From: JBKPCD01 sp046727175
GTDB lineage: Bacteria > Acidobacteriota > Vicinamibacteria > Vicinamibacterales > 2-12-FULL-66-21
Direction of reading: 5' to 3'
Assembly (NCBI GenBank): GCA_046727175.1
Contig: JBKPCD010000296.1
Span: 1 to 31,704 of the forward strand
DNA: 31,704 nucleotides
A program made the translations under genes and the position numbers. Under the pieces are notes generated by a model. That model saw only the letters and a program-made list of their open reading frames with translations. It ran no database searches and was not told where the DNA came from. Each line of letters opens with the position of its first letter. The first letter of the stretch is position 1. This document shows positions 1 through 7,682 of the stretch, one piece after another.

Positions 1-2157
1 GATATCCGGGTTCTCCGGTCCATCGACAATTCGCTGCCGCGCCAGTCGCCGCCCGTCGGGTGAGAGACGCACCCAACCTTGCGCTTCCGCACTCTGAAGC
101 TGCAAATGGTCGCCTGTTCGATCCACGGACGCGAGTCGCTGGCCGAACGGCACGCGGTCGGTCGCGAACGCCAGCGTCGTCTGCGACGCGCTGAACATGG
201 AGGGGTGATACGGCGTCTGCTCTCCCGCGCGCCACTCCAGCGCTCTGGCATCGCCGATGAGCATCAGCCGCTCGACGTCGAAACGGCGGACCTCGAGGCG
301 GCGCTGATTGACCGTCAGCAGATCACCGAACCGAGCGTCCGAGGCGTCCGGAACCCACACGGCTTCTGACTCGGATAGCATCAGCGGCGCGCCGGGCATT
401 GCTGGGGGAGCGTCGATGCGGCCGACGTACACGCCGCGCCTTCCCTCGTTCGCCGAACGAACGAAGTACAGAAAATGGAGGCCGTCGGGAAGAAAGACGG
501 GCCAGCGATGAGACAGGTCCCCCTGCGTGGGATCGAGGCGTGTGACCGGCTCCGCGCGGCCACCGGCGCCCGGGACCTTGAACAACGCCGACCCGACCAA
601 GTCGGGCTCATAGACGATCATGCCGCGGCCGCTCCACGTCCCGCCGCGGCCGTCCATGGCATCAGCGAGTGCGACGGGCGCTCCACCTGGGAGCCCGAGC
701 TTCATGAGCTTGCCGCGCGCGAAAAATCCAAGCGCCCGTCCATCAGGCGACCAGAACGGCTGCTTTGCTCCGTCCGTTCCGGCAAGGACGACGGGCTCGA
801 GCGCCGCGAGCTCGCGAACGAACAGCCGGCTCGCCTCCGCGCCGGCTCGCGCGGCGAACACGATCCGTTGCCCGTCAGGTGAGACGACGGGCGGTGAATC
901 GAGCACCAGTCCTTGGGGAAGTGCCCATGTGAATTGCGTCAGGCGAGTGACGTCGGCCTCGCGATCGCCGGTTCCACGAGTCGAGTAGATTCCAGCTCCA
1001 AGCAGGCCTGCCGCAAGGACGGCGGTCGCCGCGACCCAACCCCGCCACGATGCTCGTCGGCTCGACGGCGTGTCTCGGGACAGTGTCCGAGCACTGGCTG
1101 AGACGTCGACCAGTTGCTCGAACGCCCAGGCGAGGTCATGGGCGGAAAGAAACCGCGCCTGCGGATCCTTTTCAAGTAACCGCATCACCAGCCTGGCGAG
1201 GGCCGGCGGAATCCCGGGAACGGCGGCCGTGAGATCGGGAGCGTCGGCCGTCAGCGTCGCGTGCAGCGTCTCGACGATGCTGGCGCGCTTGAAAGGGTTG
1301 CTGCCGGCGAGCATTTCATAGGTGATGACACCGACGGCGAACAGGTCCGCCTGCGTATCGGCCGGTCCGCCCCTCACCTGCTCGGGCGCCATGTAGCCAG
1401 GCGTGCCGAGAATCAAGCCGTCGGTCGTCAGGCGTTGTGCCGCTGGCTGGCTGGCGACCGCCGGCAGCAGCTTGGCCAGTCCGAAGTCGAGAATCTTGAC
1501 GTCGCCGTCGGTCCGCAGGAACACGTTCTCCGGCTTCACGTCGCGATGCACGACGCCGCGTGCGTGCGCCGCTGCCAGACCACGCGCGATGCCGAACGCC
1601 ACGTTGATGGCCTTGCCCACCGGCAGTGGTCCGGCCTCGAGACGCCGGCGCAAGCTCTGTCCATCGAGACATTCGGTCACGAGCATCGGAAGGCCGGCGT
1701 GTTCGCCGACGTCGTGGACCGTCAGCAGGTTCGGATGGTTGAGTGACCCGGCCAGGCGTGCTTCTTCAGCAAAGCGACGCAGCCGCTCCGAGTCACTCGA
1801 CGTGTGCGGCAACACGATTTTGATCGCGACATCGCGACCCAGTCGTTCGTCCCTGGCACGCCAGACCTCTCCCGATGCCCCCGCCCCCAGGCGGTTCAGG
1901 ACGGTATAGACGCCGACGCGCTCGCCGGCCTCGAGACTCCATCCGCCAGCCGCGACGGTCTTGGCCAGATACTCGAGCGCCGACGTCGCCATGAACTCGC
2001 TCGAATTGTCGGACGCTGCAAGAAGCGCCAGCACTTCGGCTTTGAGCGCCGCGTCAGTCCGACACGCGTCTTCAATGAAGCCGGAACGTTCCGCGGCGGG
2101 ACGCTGAATGGCCTCGATGAATACCCGATCGAGCTGCTGCCAGCGCTCGGTGCTCAT
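1..2157 (-). CDS. Receptor-like serine/threonine protein kinase with C-terminal propeller-like region (partial, 3' end outside window)
   Basis: The frame is open for 719 codons from the ATG at 2157 to the left edge, so the C-terminus is missing. The kinase domain spans about residues 82-345: glycine-rich loop LGAGASGEV, ATP-binding Lys113 in VAIKI, catalytic loop HRDVKPEN (Asp206), metal-binding DFG (Asp224) and GTPGYMAPE. One membrane helix follows at about 375-391. The remainder has TolB/WD40-like blades with SPDG-type motifs (VVSPDGQRIVF, FWSPDGRALGF), presumably outside the cytoplasm. This is a Hanks-type PknB-like architecture common in Acidobacteriota. Its ATG overlaps the sigma-factor stop as ATGA, so the two are probably translationally coupled. 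The sigma factor, or a partner of it, is a plausible target, but the substrate is unknown. Confidence 0.93.
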   Translation of the reverse strand, partial: MSTERWQQLDRVFIEAIQRPAAERSGFIEDACRTDAALKAEVLALLAASDNSSEFMATSALEYLAKTVAAGGWSLEAGERVGVYTVLNRLGAGASGEVWRARDERLGRDVAIKIVLPHTSSDSERLRRFAEEARLAGSLNHPNLLTVHDVGEHAGLPMLVTECLDGQSLRRRLEAGPLPVGKAINVAFGIARGLAAAHARGVVHRDVKPENVFLRTDGDVKILDFGLAKLLPAVASQPAAQRLTTDGLILGTPGYMAPEQVRGGPADTQADLFAVGVITYEMLAGSNPFKRASIVETLHATLTADAPDLTAAVPGIPPALARLVMRLLEKDPQARFLSAHDLAWAFEQLVDVSASARTLSRDTPSSRRASWRGWVAATAVLAAGLLGAGIYSTRGTGDREADVTRLTQFTWALPQGLVLDSPPVVSPDGQRIVFAARAGAEASRLFVRELAALEPVVLAGTDGAKQPFWSPDGRALGFFARGKLMKLGLPGGAPVALADAMDGRGGTWSGRGMIVYEPDLVGSALFKVPGAGGRAEPVTRLDPTQGDLSHRWPVFLPDGLHFLYFVRSANEGRRGVYVGRIDAPPAMPGAPLMLSESEAVWVPDASDARFGDLLTVNQRRLEVRRFDVERLMLIGDARALEWRAGEQTPYHPSMFSASQTTLAFATDRVPFGQRLASVDRTGDHLQLQSAEAQGWVRLSPDGRRLARQRIVDGPENPDI

Positions 2158-2744
2158 ACCCGTCCCGAGTTGGTCAAGGCACGGTACAGCCATGCGCGGG
2201 CGAACGTCCAATCGTTCTGGACCGTGCGCAATGAGATGCCGACCGCCTCGGCAGTCTCCTCCAGGGACAAACCGCCGAAGAAACGGAGCTCGACAACGCG
2301 CGCCTTTCTCGGATCCGCGACTGCCAGCCGTTCGAGGGCCTCATCGAGCGCGACCAGGTTGCCGCACGCATCGTCAGCCGCAATCTCGACATCCTCCAGC
2401 GGGACGCGGACGGCCTGGGCGCCGCCACGACGCTCGGCCCGGCGCTTGCGCGCGATGTCGACGAGCACGCGCCGCATCATCTGCGCGGACACGCCGAAGA
2501 AATGGCCGCGGTTTTTCCACTGCACCTGATCCCAGCCTAGCAGTCGAAGGCACACCTCGTTCACCAGCGCCGTCGGCTGAAGCGACACGTCGGAGCGCTC
2601 GCCGGCCAGGTAGCGCAGCGCCATCCGATGAAGCTGGTCGTAGACGATCGGGAGCAGTCGATCGAAGGCACGTTCGTCGCCATCGCTCCAGGAGCGGAGC
2701 AGGGCCGTCAGTTCGTGATCCCCGGAGGAGGCGCGTTCGTCCAT
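2154..2744 (-). CDS. ECF-type RNA polymerase sigma factor
   Basis: A protein of 196 residues, a normal length for an ECF sigma factor. Region 2 lies at about residues 20-95 (YDQLHRMALRYL, the conserved LVNEVCLRLL stretch, then MMRRVLVDIARKRRAERRGG). Region 4 lies at about 125-190 (VVELRFFGGLSLEETAEAVGISLRTVQNDW), with the helix-turn-helix at ETAEAVGISLRTVQ. The pattern fits the Sig-70_X6-like ECF group (TIGR02999) frequent in Acidobacteriota and Planctomycetota, where the gene is often followed by a Ser/Thr kinase, as here. No anti-sigma factor is adjacent, so control by the coupled kinase is a reasonable inference. The start is the ATG at 2744; no strong ribosome binding site is visible. The 179 bases to the divergent gene at 2924 must hold both promoters, but no hexamers stand out. 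Confidence 0.93.
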   Translation of the reverse strand: MDERASSGDHELTALLRSWSDGDERAFDRLLPIVYDQLHRMALRYLAGERSDVSLQPTALVNEVCLRLLGWDQVQWKNRGHFFGVSAQMMRRVLVDIARKRRAERRGGAQAVRVPLEDVEIAADDACGNLVALDEALERLAVADPRKARVVELRFFGGLSLEETAEAVGISLRTVQNDWTFARAWLYRALTNSGRV

Positions 2745-2923
2745 CGCGAAGGGTATGGCCTAGTCTACTGCCGCGCCGGGTACCGTTGGCTATCACGTTT
2801 GCCTCTCGCACCTCCTGTCCCATAAGGCGCGCTGGTAGCCCAGATCACGCAAGTGGATCGCCGGAATGGCGGGCTGCCAGTTTCGCCCACTGCTTGCGCC
2901 TTAGTGGGTGGAGGACAGCTACC

Positions 2924-4093
2924 ATGCACAACGACGGAATCGGATTGGGCCGGCTCGTGGCGACCGCGCTGGCGATTGGAGTCATGCTGAGTGGGGACGC
3001 ACGCGCGCAGTGCGGGGTCGAGGTGGCCGCCGGTCTCCAGTTTCCGCTGGGCATAGCCTTCTCGAATCAGAAGAATCTCCTCGTATCGGAATCCGGCACG
3101 GCAGGGGTCCTGCACAGTGGCCGCATTTCGATCCTCGGCCCCGACGGCGTCCGGCGCACCCTCCTGGACGGGTTGCCGTCGGCCAGTAACGACGTCAACG
3201 ACCCGTCCGGTCCCGCCGGTCTCGTTATGCGGGGCCGTACGATCTACCTCGCGATCGGCATTGGCAACGCCATCCAGGTCGTCGCGCCTGGCTCGCCGGT
3301 GACAGTCGCGAATCCGACCCCCGCTTCGCCGATCTTCAGTTCAGTCTTGGCCGTTCATTTCAGCGCATCCGTCGAGAGGACCACCGCTGGCTTTTCGTTG
3401 ACGGCCGCGGACTACGACACGCTCGCAGATGGCCAGACGGTGAAGCTCTCAAACGGCGGCGGTGACGAGATCACGATCGCGCTCGTGGCGAATTTCCCGG
3501 ACTACGTCCCTAACCCGTTGCCCACCGCGCCAAACAGTGTCCGCGGATCGAATCCCTTCGATCTGGAGCTCATTGGCGACCAACTCTACGTTACTGACGG
3601 AGGACGCAACCTTGTGTGGCAGGCTGACATCCATACAGGTGCTTTCGCTCCGCTCGCGGCGTTCGAGCCGGTGCCCAACCTCACCGGCGTCGGTGGACCC
3701 GTCCTCGAGGCCGTGCCGACCGGGATTCGGGAGTTCGAAGGGCAGCTGTACGTCACGCTCTTCCGCGGATTCCCGTTTCCACCAGGAGCCTCCGTCGTCG
3801 AGCGGCTCGACCCGGGTACTGGCGTGCACGCACCCGTTCTCGCGGGTTTGCGAAGCGCCATCGACGTGTTGGTTGGCGACGACGAACACACGAGCCTGTT
3901 CGTCCTCGAACATGGGTCTGGAGCGTTGCTGCCGCCGTTCAGCGGTCCGGGCTCGCTCACGCGCAGGGATGCCGCCGGTTCCACAGTGGTGGTGAATTGT
4001 CTCGGTCGCCCGACGTCGATGGTCCGCGATGAGCGCAGTGGCACGTTCTACATCACCGAGCTGGTGAATGGCCGCGTGGTGAAGGTTCAGTAG
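2924..4093 (+). CDS. Exported ScyD/ScyE-like beta-propeller protein
   Basis: The frame is open further upstream, but I chose the ATG at 2924 because GGAGG lies nine bases before it and a Sec signal peptide follows (hydrophobic LVATALAIGVML, likely cleavage after DARAQ). The mature protein of about 360 residues shows propeller blade motifs: FPLGIAFSNQKNLLVSESGT, then repeats such as DLELIGDQLYVTDGGRNLV, GIREFEGQLYVTLF and MVRDERSGTFYITEL. This resembles the ScyD/ScyE family (NHL/SMP-30-like propellers), named after cyanobacterial scytonemin genes; most members, like this one, have no scytonemin context and no known function. It is probably periplasmic or secreted. It stands alone, divergent from the sigma-factor operon, and is followed by a strong hairpin. 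Confidence 0.8.
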   Translation: MHNDGIGLGRLVATALAIGVMLSGDARAQCGVEVAAGLQFPLGIAFSNQKNLLVSESGTAGVLHSGRISILGPDGVRRTLLDGLPSASNDVNDPSGPAGLVMRGRTIYLAIGIGNAIQVVAPGSPVTVANPTPASPIFSSVLAVHFSASVERTTAGFSLTAADYDTLADGQTVKLSNGGGDEITIALVANFPDYVPNPLPTAPNSVRGSNPFDLELIGDQLYVTDGGRNLVWQADIHTGAFAPLAAFEPVPNLTGVGGPVLEAVPTGIREFEGQLYVTLFRGFPFPPGASVVERLDPGTGVHAPVLAGLRSAIDVLVGDDEHTSLFVLEHGSGALLPPFSGPGSLTRRDAAGSTVVVNCLGRPTSMVRDERSGTFYITELVNGRVVKVQ

Positions 4094-4109
4094 GCATCGC
4101 CCGTTTGTC

Positions 4110-4142
4110 GGATGGGCGCTCGACGAACCCGAGCGCTCATCC
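4110..4142 (+). terminator. Hairpin downstream of the ScyD/ScyE-like gene
   Basis: A 13-bp inverted repeat (arms 4110-4122 and 4130-4142, one G-T wobble, loop ACGAACC) begins 16 bases after the stop codon at 4093. No T-run follows, so it is not a canonical intrinsic terminator. Its position suggests transcription termination or 3'-end protection. The remaining bases up to the tRNA at 4382 hold no gene I can support. Confidence 0.5.
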
Positions 4143-4381
4143 CGCAGATCCGAATCTCGTTAACTGAGACCCGAAGCGAATGGTCGCTCGCGAACGACGT
4201 TCGCCCTCGGTCGAGTGACGCATCTGCGTGCCACATTCCGCGCCCAATCTGCAAGCCGCGAAGCGTTTTTGGGCCGATTCGCGGTTGCGTCACCCGGGCC
4301 GACGCTCCTTTTCTCTCCACCATCAGCTGGATGCCGGAGACGTGAGAGTTTCTTCGAAAATCAATGCGGATGGGTGAGAAC

Positions 4382-4471
4382 TGGCGGAGAGGAAGGGATT
4401 CGAACCCCTGGAAGCCTTCCGACTTCAGCGGTTTTCAAGACCGCCGCCTTAAACCACTCGGCCACCTCTCC
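4382..4471 (-). tRNA. tRNA-Ser (anticodon UGA, reads UCA)
   Basis: On the minus strand the 90 bases form a class II tRNA. The acceptor stem GGAGAGG pairs with CCTCTCC, followed by discriminator G and an encoded CCA end. The D-arm begins TGGCCGAGTGG. The anticodon stem-loop is GCGGT-CTTGAAA-ACCGC, giving anticodon TGA. The long variable arm GTCGGAAGGCTTCC is typical of tRNA-Ser, and the T-loop contains GGTTCGAATCC. All stems pair well, so the gene appears functional. No integrated element is visible next to it. Confidence 0.97.
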
Positions 4472-4480
4472 TCTTTTGAA

Positions 4481-4504
4481 TGGCGGGGACCCTGCACCCC
4501 GCCA
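4481..4504. repeat. 8-bp stem hairpin in the tRNA / DUF5658 spacer
   Basis: TGGCGGGG at 4481-4488 and CCCCGCCA at 4497-4504 form a perfect 8-bp stem with an 8-base loop. It lies just upstream of the tRNA-Ser gene on that gene's strand. The bases to 4580 are rich in short CGCT/CTCCG words that look like a degenerate interspersed repeat. No coding sequence is supported between 4472 and 4685. Confidence 0.45.
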
Positions 4505-4685
4505 AGCTCGCTACGCTCCGGGGGGGCCCTACGCCCACTCCGCTCCGCTCGCAGAGGGATTCGGGTACGGGCGCACGTTCCATGTTACGACAGTCGGGCT
4601 TTCGGATGAGGTTCGGCGTCAGAGACAGCCCGACCGAGCGACTTATTGCACGAAAGGATTCACGCGATCTGCGGTGCTTCGGCTT

Positions 4686-5015
4686 TTAGAACAAGCCGAG
4701 CACGAGCATCCAGGGGCCGACCGCGGCGACCGCGTAGAGGATCGTGAGCACCGTGAGGGTTCGATGCACGCCGCGCGCGTAGAGGAGCACGCCGCACCCT
4801 GCGGCAATCATCTTCGCGCAGAGCAGCGTCGGCGCCGGGCCGACCAGCGTCATCCACGTCGCGAGCAGCATGTTGCCTTCGGCTGCAACGCCGTCCGCGC
4901 GGACTGCCACGTACGTGAAGATCCCATCGCACACCTGTGCGAGCAGGAACAAGCCGAGGACCAATCGCGACGCAACCATGCGCGGGAACGATACTGCAAG
5001 CGATGCGTCCAGCAC
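4686..5015 (-). CDS. Small integral membrane protein, DUF5658-like
   Basis: A protein of up to 109 residues with about three to four hydrophobic segments: LVLGLFLLAQVCDGIFTYVA, MLLATWMTLVGPAPTLLCAK, MIAAGCGVLLYA and TVLTILYAVAAVGPWMLV. The Asp in QVCDGIFTYVAV and the following EGNMLLATWM match the D...E-N pattern of DUF5658 proteins, whose function is unknown. The first start, at 5015, is a GTG; an ATG at 4979 would give 97 residues beginning just before the first helix and is equally plausible. Neither has a clear ribosome binding site. It is divergent from the methyltransferase gene at 5128. Confidence 0.6.
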   Translation of the reverse strand: MLDASLAVSFPRMVASRLVLGLFLLAQVCDGIFTYVAVRADGVAAEGNMLLATWMTLVGPAPTLLCAKMIAAGCGVLLYARGVHRTLTVLTILYAVAAVGPWMLVLGLF

Positions 5016-5127
5016 AATTGGTTGATTATCTAGAACTTACGAGCCGCGAGTCTCCCGCAGGGGTGTCTTTTGTCTGCAGAACGAAAGCGATGGGCCTGGT
5101 GGACAGCAGTCAACCGGTTTCGCTTCC

Positions 5128-5886
5128 ATGACCGACGATCCTGTGGCCCGCTGGTTGAAAGCCCTGGAGAAACGTTACCTCGCCGAGCTGACGGTCGGTG
5201 AGGTTGGTCGCGCGTTGCGGGCGCTCTCGTCGTGCTACGTCGAGCGCCGGTCGAAACTCGCGGCTGGCGGCGCGCTGGAGGCGGCGGGGAAGCGAGCAGC
5301 GTTCGCGCTGTTCTACGGGCCGATTCACCTGATGATCACTCGCGAGATCGTTCGCGCGCTCGGCGCCCGAGATGGCATTACGGCCATCGTGGACCTTGGA
5401 TGCGGCACCGGCGCCGCCGGCGCTGCATGGGCCGTGGAGTCCGGCGCCGCACGCATCACTGGCATCGATCGGCACCCGTGGGCCGTGACCGAAGCGAACC
5501 GGACGTACCGGCACTTCCGGCTGCGTGGTCGCGCGATTCAGACCGATGTTGGTCGATGGCGTTTTCGCAGCAATCCAGGAACGGCAATCGTGGCCGCCTA
5601 CGCGATCAACGAGTTGTCGAACGATTTCCGAGCGTCGCTGCTCGAACAGTTCCTGGCGGTGCCCCGGCGTGGTGCGCGAGTGCTGGTCGTCGAGCCGATT
5701 GCGCGTCGTGGCGCGTCGTGGTGGGATGACTGGAGAAGCGCCGCCGAGCACACTGGAGGGCGTGCCGACGAGTGGAGATTTGCAACTGCGCTCCCGGCTT
5801 TGCAGCGGGAGCTCGCGCAGGCCGCAGGCCTTCAACCGAAAGAGCTCACGGCGCGCACGCTGTTCATCGATCGATTGGCCGACTGA
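5128..5886 (+). CDS. Class I SAM-dependent methyltransferase
   Basis: A protein of 252 residues. Motif I of the Rossmann-fold methyltransferases is clear at residues 88-95 (VDLGCGTG), with the acidic end of strand 2 at ITGIDRHP (residues 110-117). A later strand, AIVAAYAINELS, corresponds to motif IV, and ARVLVVEPIARRG to motif V/VI. The layout, with an N-terminal helical region before motif I and the VAAYAINEL segment, is reminiscent of the Rsm22-like ribosomal methyltransferase group. However, the Cys cluster of Rsm22 is absent, so the substrate cannot be assigned. The neighbours give no pathway hint. The start at 5128 places a short helix-rich leader before the domain. Confidence 0.8.
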   Translation: MTDDPVARWLKALEKRYLAELTVGEVGRALRALSSCYVERRSKLAAGGALEAAGKRAAFALFYGPIHLMITREIVRALGARDGITAIVDLGCGTGAAGAAWAVESGAARITGIDRHPWAVTEANRTYRHFRLRGRAIQTDVGRWRFRSNPGTAIVAAYAINELSNDFRASLLEQFLAVPRRGARVLVVEPIARRGASWWDDWRSAAEHTGGRADEWRFATALPALQRELAQAAGLQPKELTARTLFIDRLAD

Positions 5887-6043
5887 ACGATCGCGAATCC
5901 GTCATCGAGTCAACAACGCTGTAACTGAAACGGTCGTTGAACGCGAACAGGCCGCTGAATCGACCATTTCTCACCGGATTTCGTGCACGATCACCCTGCC
6001 AGGATGGCCCCTTTGCCGGCACGTAAAGTGCTTTCCCGCGTGC

Positions 6044-7387
6044 ATGCGCCTTCGATTCGTCGGCCGACACGACCCCCTTCTGCTAGCGGGGCTTGCTGTC
6101 GCCGTGCTCGTGGTTTTCGAGCGGACGATCCGGTACGCCCTGACCGTGGCGCAGGACATCGAGCACGCGTACGGCGTGGCTCTCCTTCCCGCCCTCCTGA
6201 TTCTGAGCGTGATGTTCGTGTTCCATCAGGCCGCAAACCGCCGCGAAGCGCGAGCGGAAGCTGCGGCAGCCGCGACCGAGGCGGCCGTCGCGCACGCGCG
6301 CGCAGCGGAGCTCGAGAACCTGATGCTCTTCGGGCAATCGCTCGCGCGCGCGCTGACGATCGATGCGCTGAGAGAAACCCTGTGGCGGCATCTGCCGACA
6401 CTGGCAGCCGACGCCGAGGCGTGGGTGCTCCTCCGTCACGACAACGGCTGGGAGCGACTGACGGATACCGCTCGCGTGCAGTGGCCCGCCAATGAAATCG
6501 AGCTCACCGCCGATCAACTGTTGAAGGACCGTGACCTTGGACCAACCCAGGGCGTGGGCCGCGAATGCCAGGGCCATATTTGTTTCGTCATGCTCGTCGG
6601 CGATCGGCCCATCGGCGTCGTGGGCGTGACAGCTCCTCGTTCCGATCCCGCGAACCTCCCTGCGCGCAGCTCGGGACAGATTTCTCGATCTCGCTCGGTG
6701 TGCGCACCGCGATCCGCATCGGAACACGTCGACGTCGTTACCCTCGACGTGCGCAGGAAGATTGGCGCAGCAGCGGCGCTCCTCGCGGTTGCGATTCGAA
6801 ACGCGCAGCTCTTCGCAGAAGTCCGTGACAACGGCATGAAGGACACGCTGACCGGTTGCTACAACCGCGCGCACGCGCTCGAGACGATCGACGCCGAGCT
6901 CGCCCGCTCGAAACGCACGCAAGGCGCGGTCTCGATTTTGATGTTCGACGTCGACGACTTCAAACGCATCAACGACGAGCACGGGCATCAGTGCGGTGAT
7001 GCCGTGCTGACGGCGGTCGGCCAGAAGATTCGTCAGGTGCTCCGCCGGAGTGACCTTCGTTGCCGGTATGGCGGCGACGAGTTCCTGATCCTCCTCCCGG
7101 AAACCGACAGCGAAGGCGCGGCCCGTGTCGCCGAGTGGCTGCGCGGAGAGATCGAACAGGTCGAGGTCCTGCAATCGGGGCACCGCGTGGCCGTCACGAT
7201 CAGTGTTGGCGTGTGCACGACGCTTGGCGGCGAGCTCAGCGCGGATGCGCTGATCGAGACCGCTGATCACGCACTGTACCAGGCGAAGGCCGCCGGACGA
7301 AACTGCGTCCGCGTGGCCAGCGCGCCTGCACGTCCCATGCGGCAGTCGCTCGTGTCGATGCCGAAGCGCGACGCGGTCGCCAGCTGA
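6044..7387 (+). CDS. Diguanylate cyclase: two membrane helices, GAF-like region, GGDEF domain
   Basis: The frame is open upstream, but I chose the ATG at 6044 (447 residues) because membrane segments follow directly: LLLAGLAVAVLVVFERTI and VALLPALLILSVMFVFHQ. A coiled coil rich in Ala, Arg and Glu (about 65-100) leads to a GAF-like region (about 105-270) and the GGDEF domain (about 275-430). GGDEF is at residues 343-347 and the metal/substrate motif is FDVDDFKRIN. An inhibitory I-site, RRSD at 334-337, lies exactly five residues before GGDEF, so an active enzyme with c-di-GMP feedback is expected. The GAF-like part contains an unusual Ser/Arg-rich stretch (about 203-240). No clear ribosome binding site is visible. 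The gene stands alone. Confidence 0.9.
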   Translation: MRLRFVGRHDPLLLAGLAVAVLVVFERTIRYALTVAQDIEHAYGVALLPALLILSVMFVFHQAANRREARAEAAAAATEAAVAHARAAELENLMLFGQSLARALTIDALRETLWRHLPTLAADAEAWVLLRHDNGWERLTDTARVQWPANEIELTADQLLKDRDLGPTQGVGRECQGHICFVMLVGDRPIGVVGVTAPRSDPANLPARSSGQISRSRSVCAPRSASEHVDVVTLDVRRKIGAAAALLAVAIRNAQLFAEVRDNGMKDTLTGCYNRAHALETIDAELARSKRTQGAVSILMFDVDDFKRINDEHGHQCGDAVLTAVGQKIRQVLRRSDLRCRYGGDEFLILLPETDSEGAARVAEWLRGEIEQVEVLQSGHRVAVTISVGVCTTLGGELSADALIETADHALYQAKAAGRNCVRVASAPARPMRQSLVSMPKRDAVAS

Positions 7388-7388
7388 T

Positions 7389-7470
7389 ACGCGGATTCAC
7401 GGAATCCCCCCGTTCTCACGAGACGCGGATTCACGCGAATCCCCCGTTCTCACGAGACGCGGATTCACGC
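7389..7470. repeat. 34-bp tandem repeat, about 2.4 copies
   Basis: Units start at 7389, 7423 and 7457 (period 34). Each full unit reads ACGCGGATTCACG, then GAATCCCCC and GTTCTCACGAG. The first and second units differ at only a few positions; the third breaks off after 14 bases. In the second copy GGATTC-ACGC-GAATCC forms a 6-bp hairpin. The array begins one base after the stop codon of the diguanylate cyclase gene. The rest of the 295-base gap to 7682 holds nothing I recognise except the ribosome binding site of the next gene. Confidence 0.85.
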
Positions 7471-7682
7471 AGATGCACACGGACTGCGAAACTCGAGTCC
7501 CGAATTCCAAATCCGGCACCTGGGCGAGCTACCGAGCGACCGAATCACAAAGCGACCGGCTCGATGCTGCCGTCAGCTTGAACGATGCTCTGCTCTGACA
7601 GCGGGGGTACCGAGCGTTTCAGATAGAATCGCCGGATGCTGGCGTCCTCTCGATACCGAGAGCGCCCGGAGGATCCGGCTGG

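Noticed and set aside
2924..4093. Scytonemin biosynthesis gene
   Set aside because: ScyD/ScyE similarity is only a propeller family match; no other scytonemin genes lie nearby.
4382..4471. tRNA used as an integration site
   Set aside because: No integrase, no repeated tRNA 3' end and no foreign-looking block follow the gene.
7389..7470. Possible CRISPR array
   Set aside because: Units are contiguous with no unique spacers, only 2.4 copies, and no cas genes nearby.
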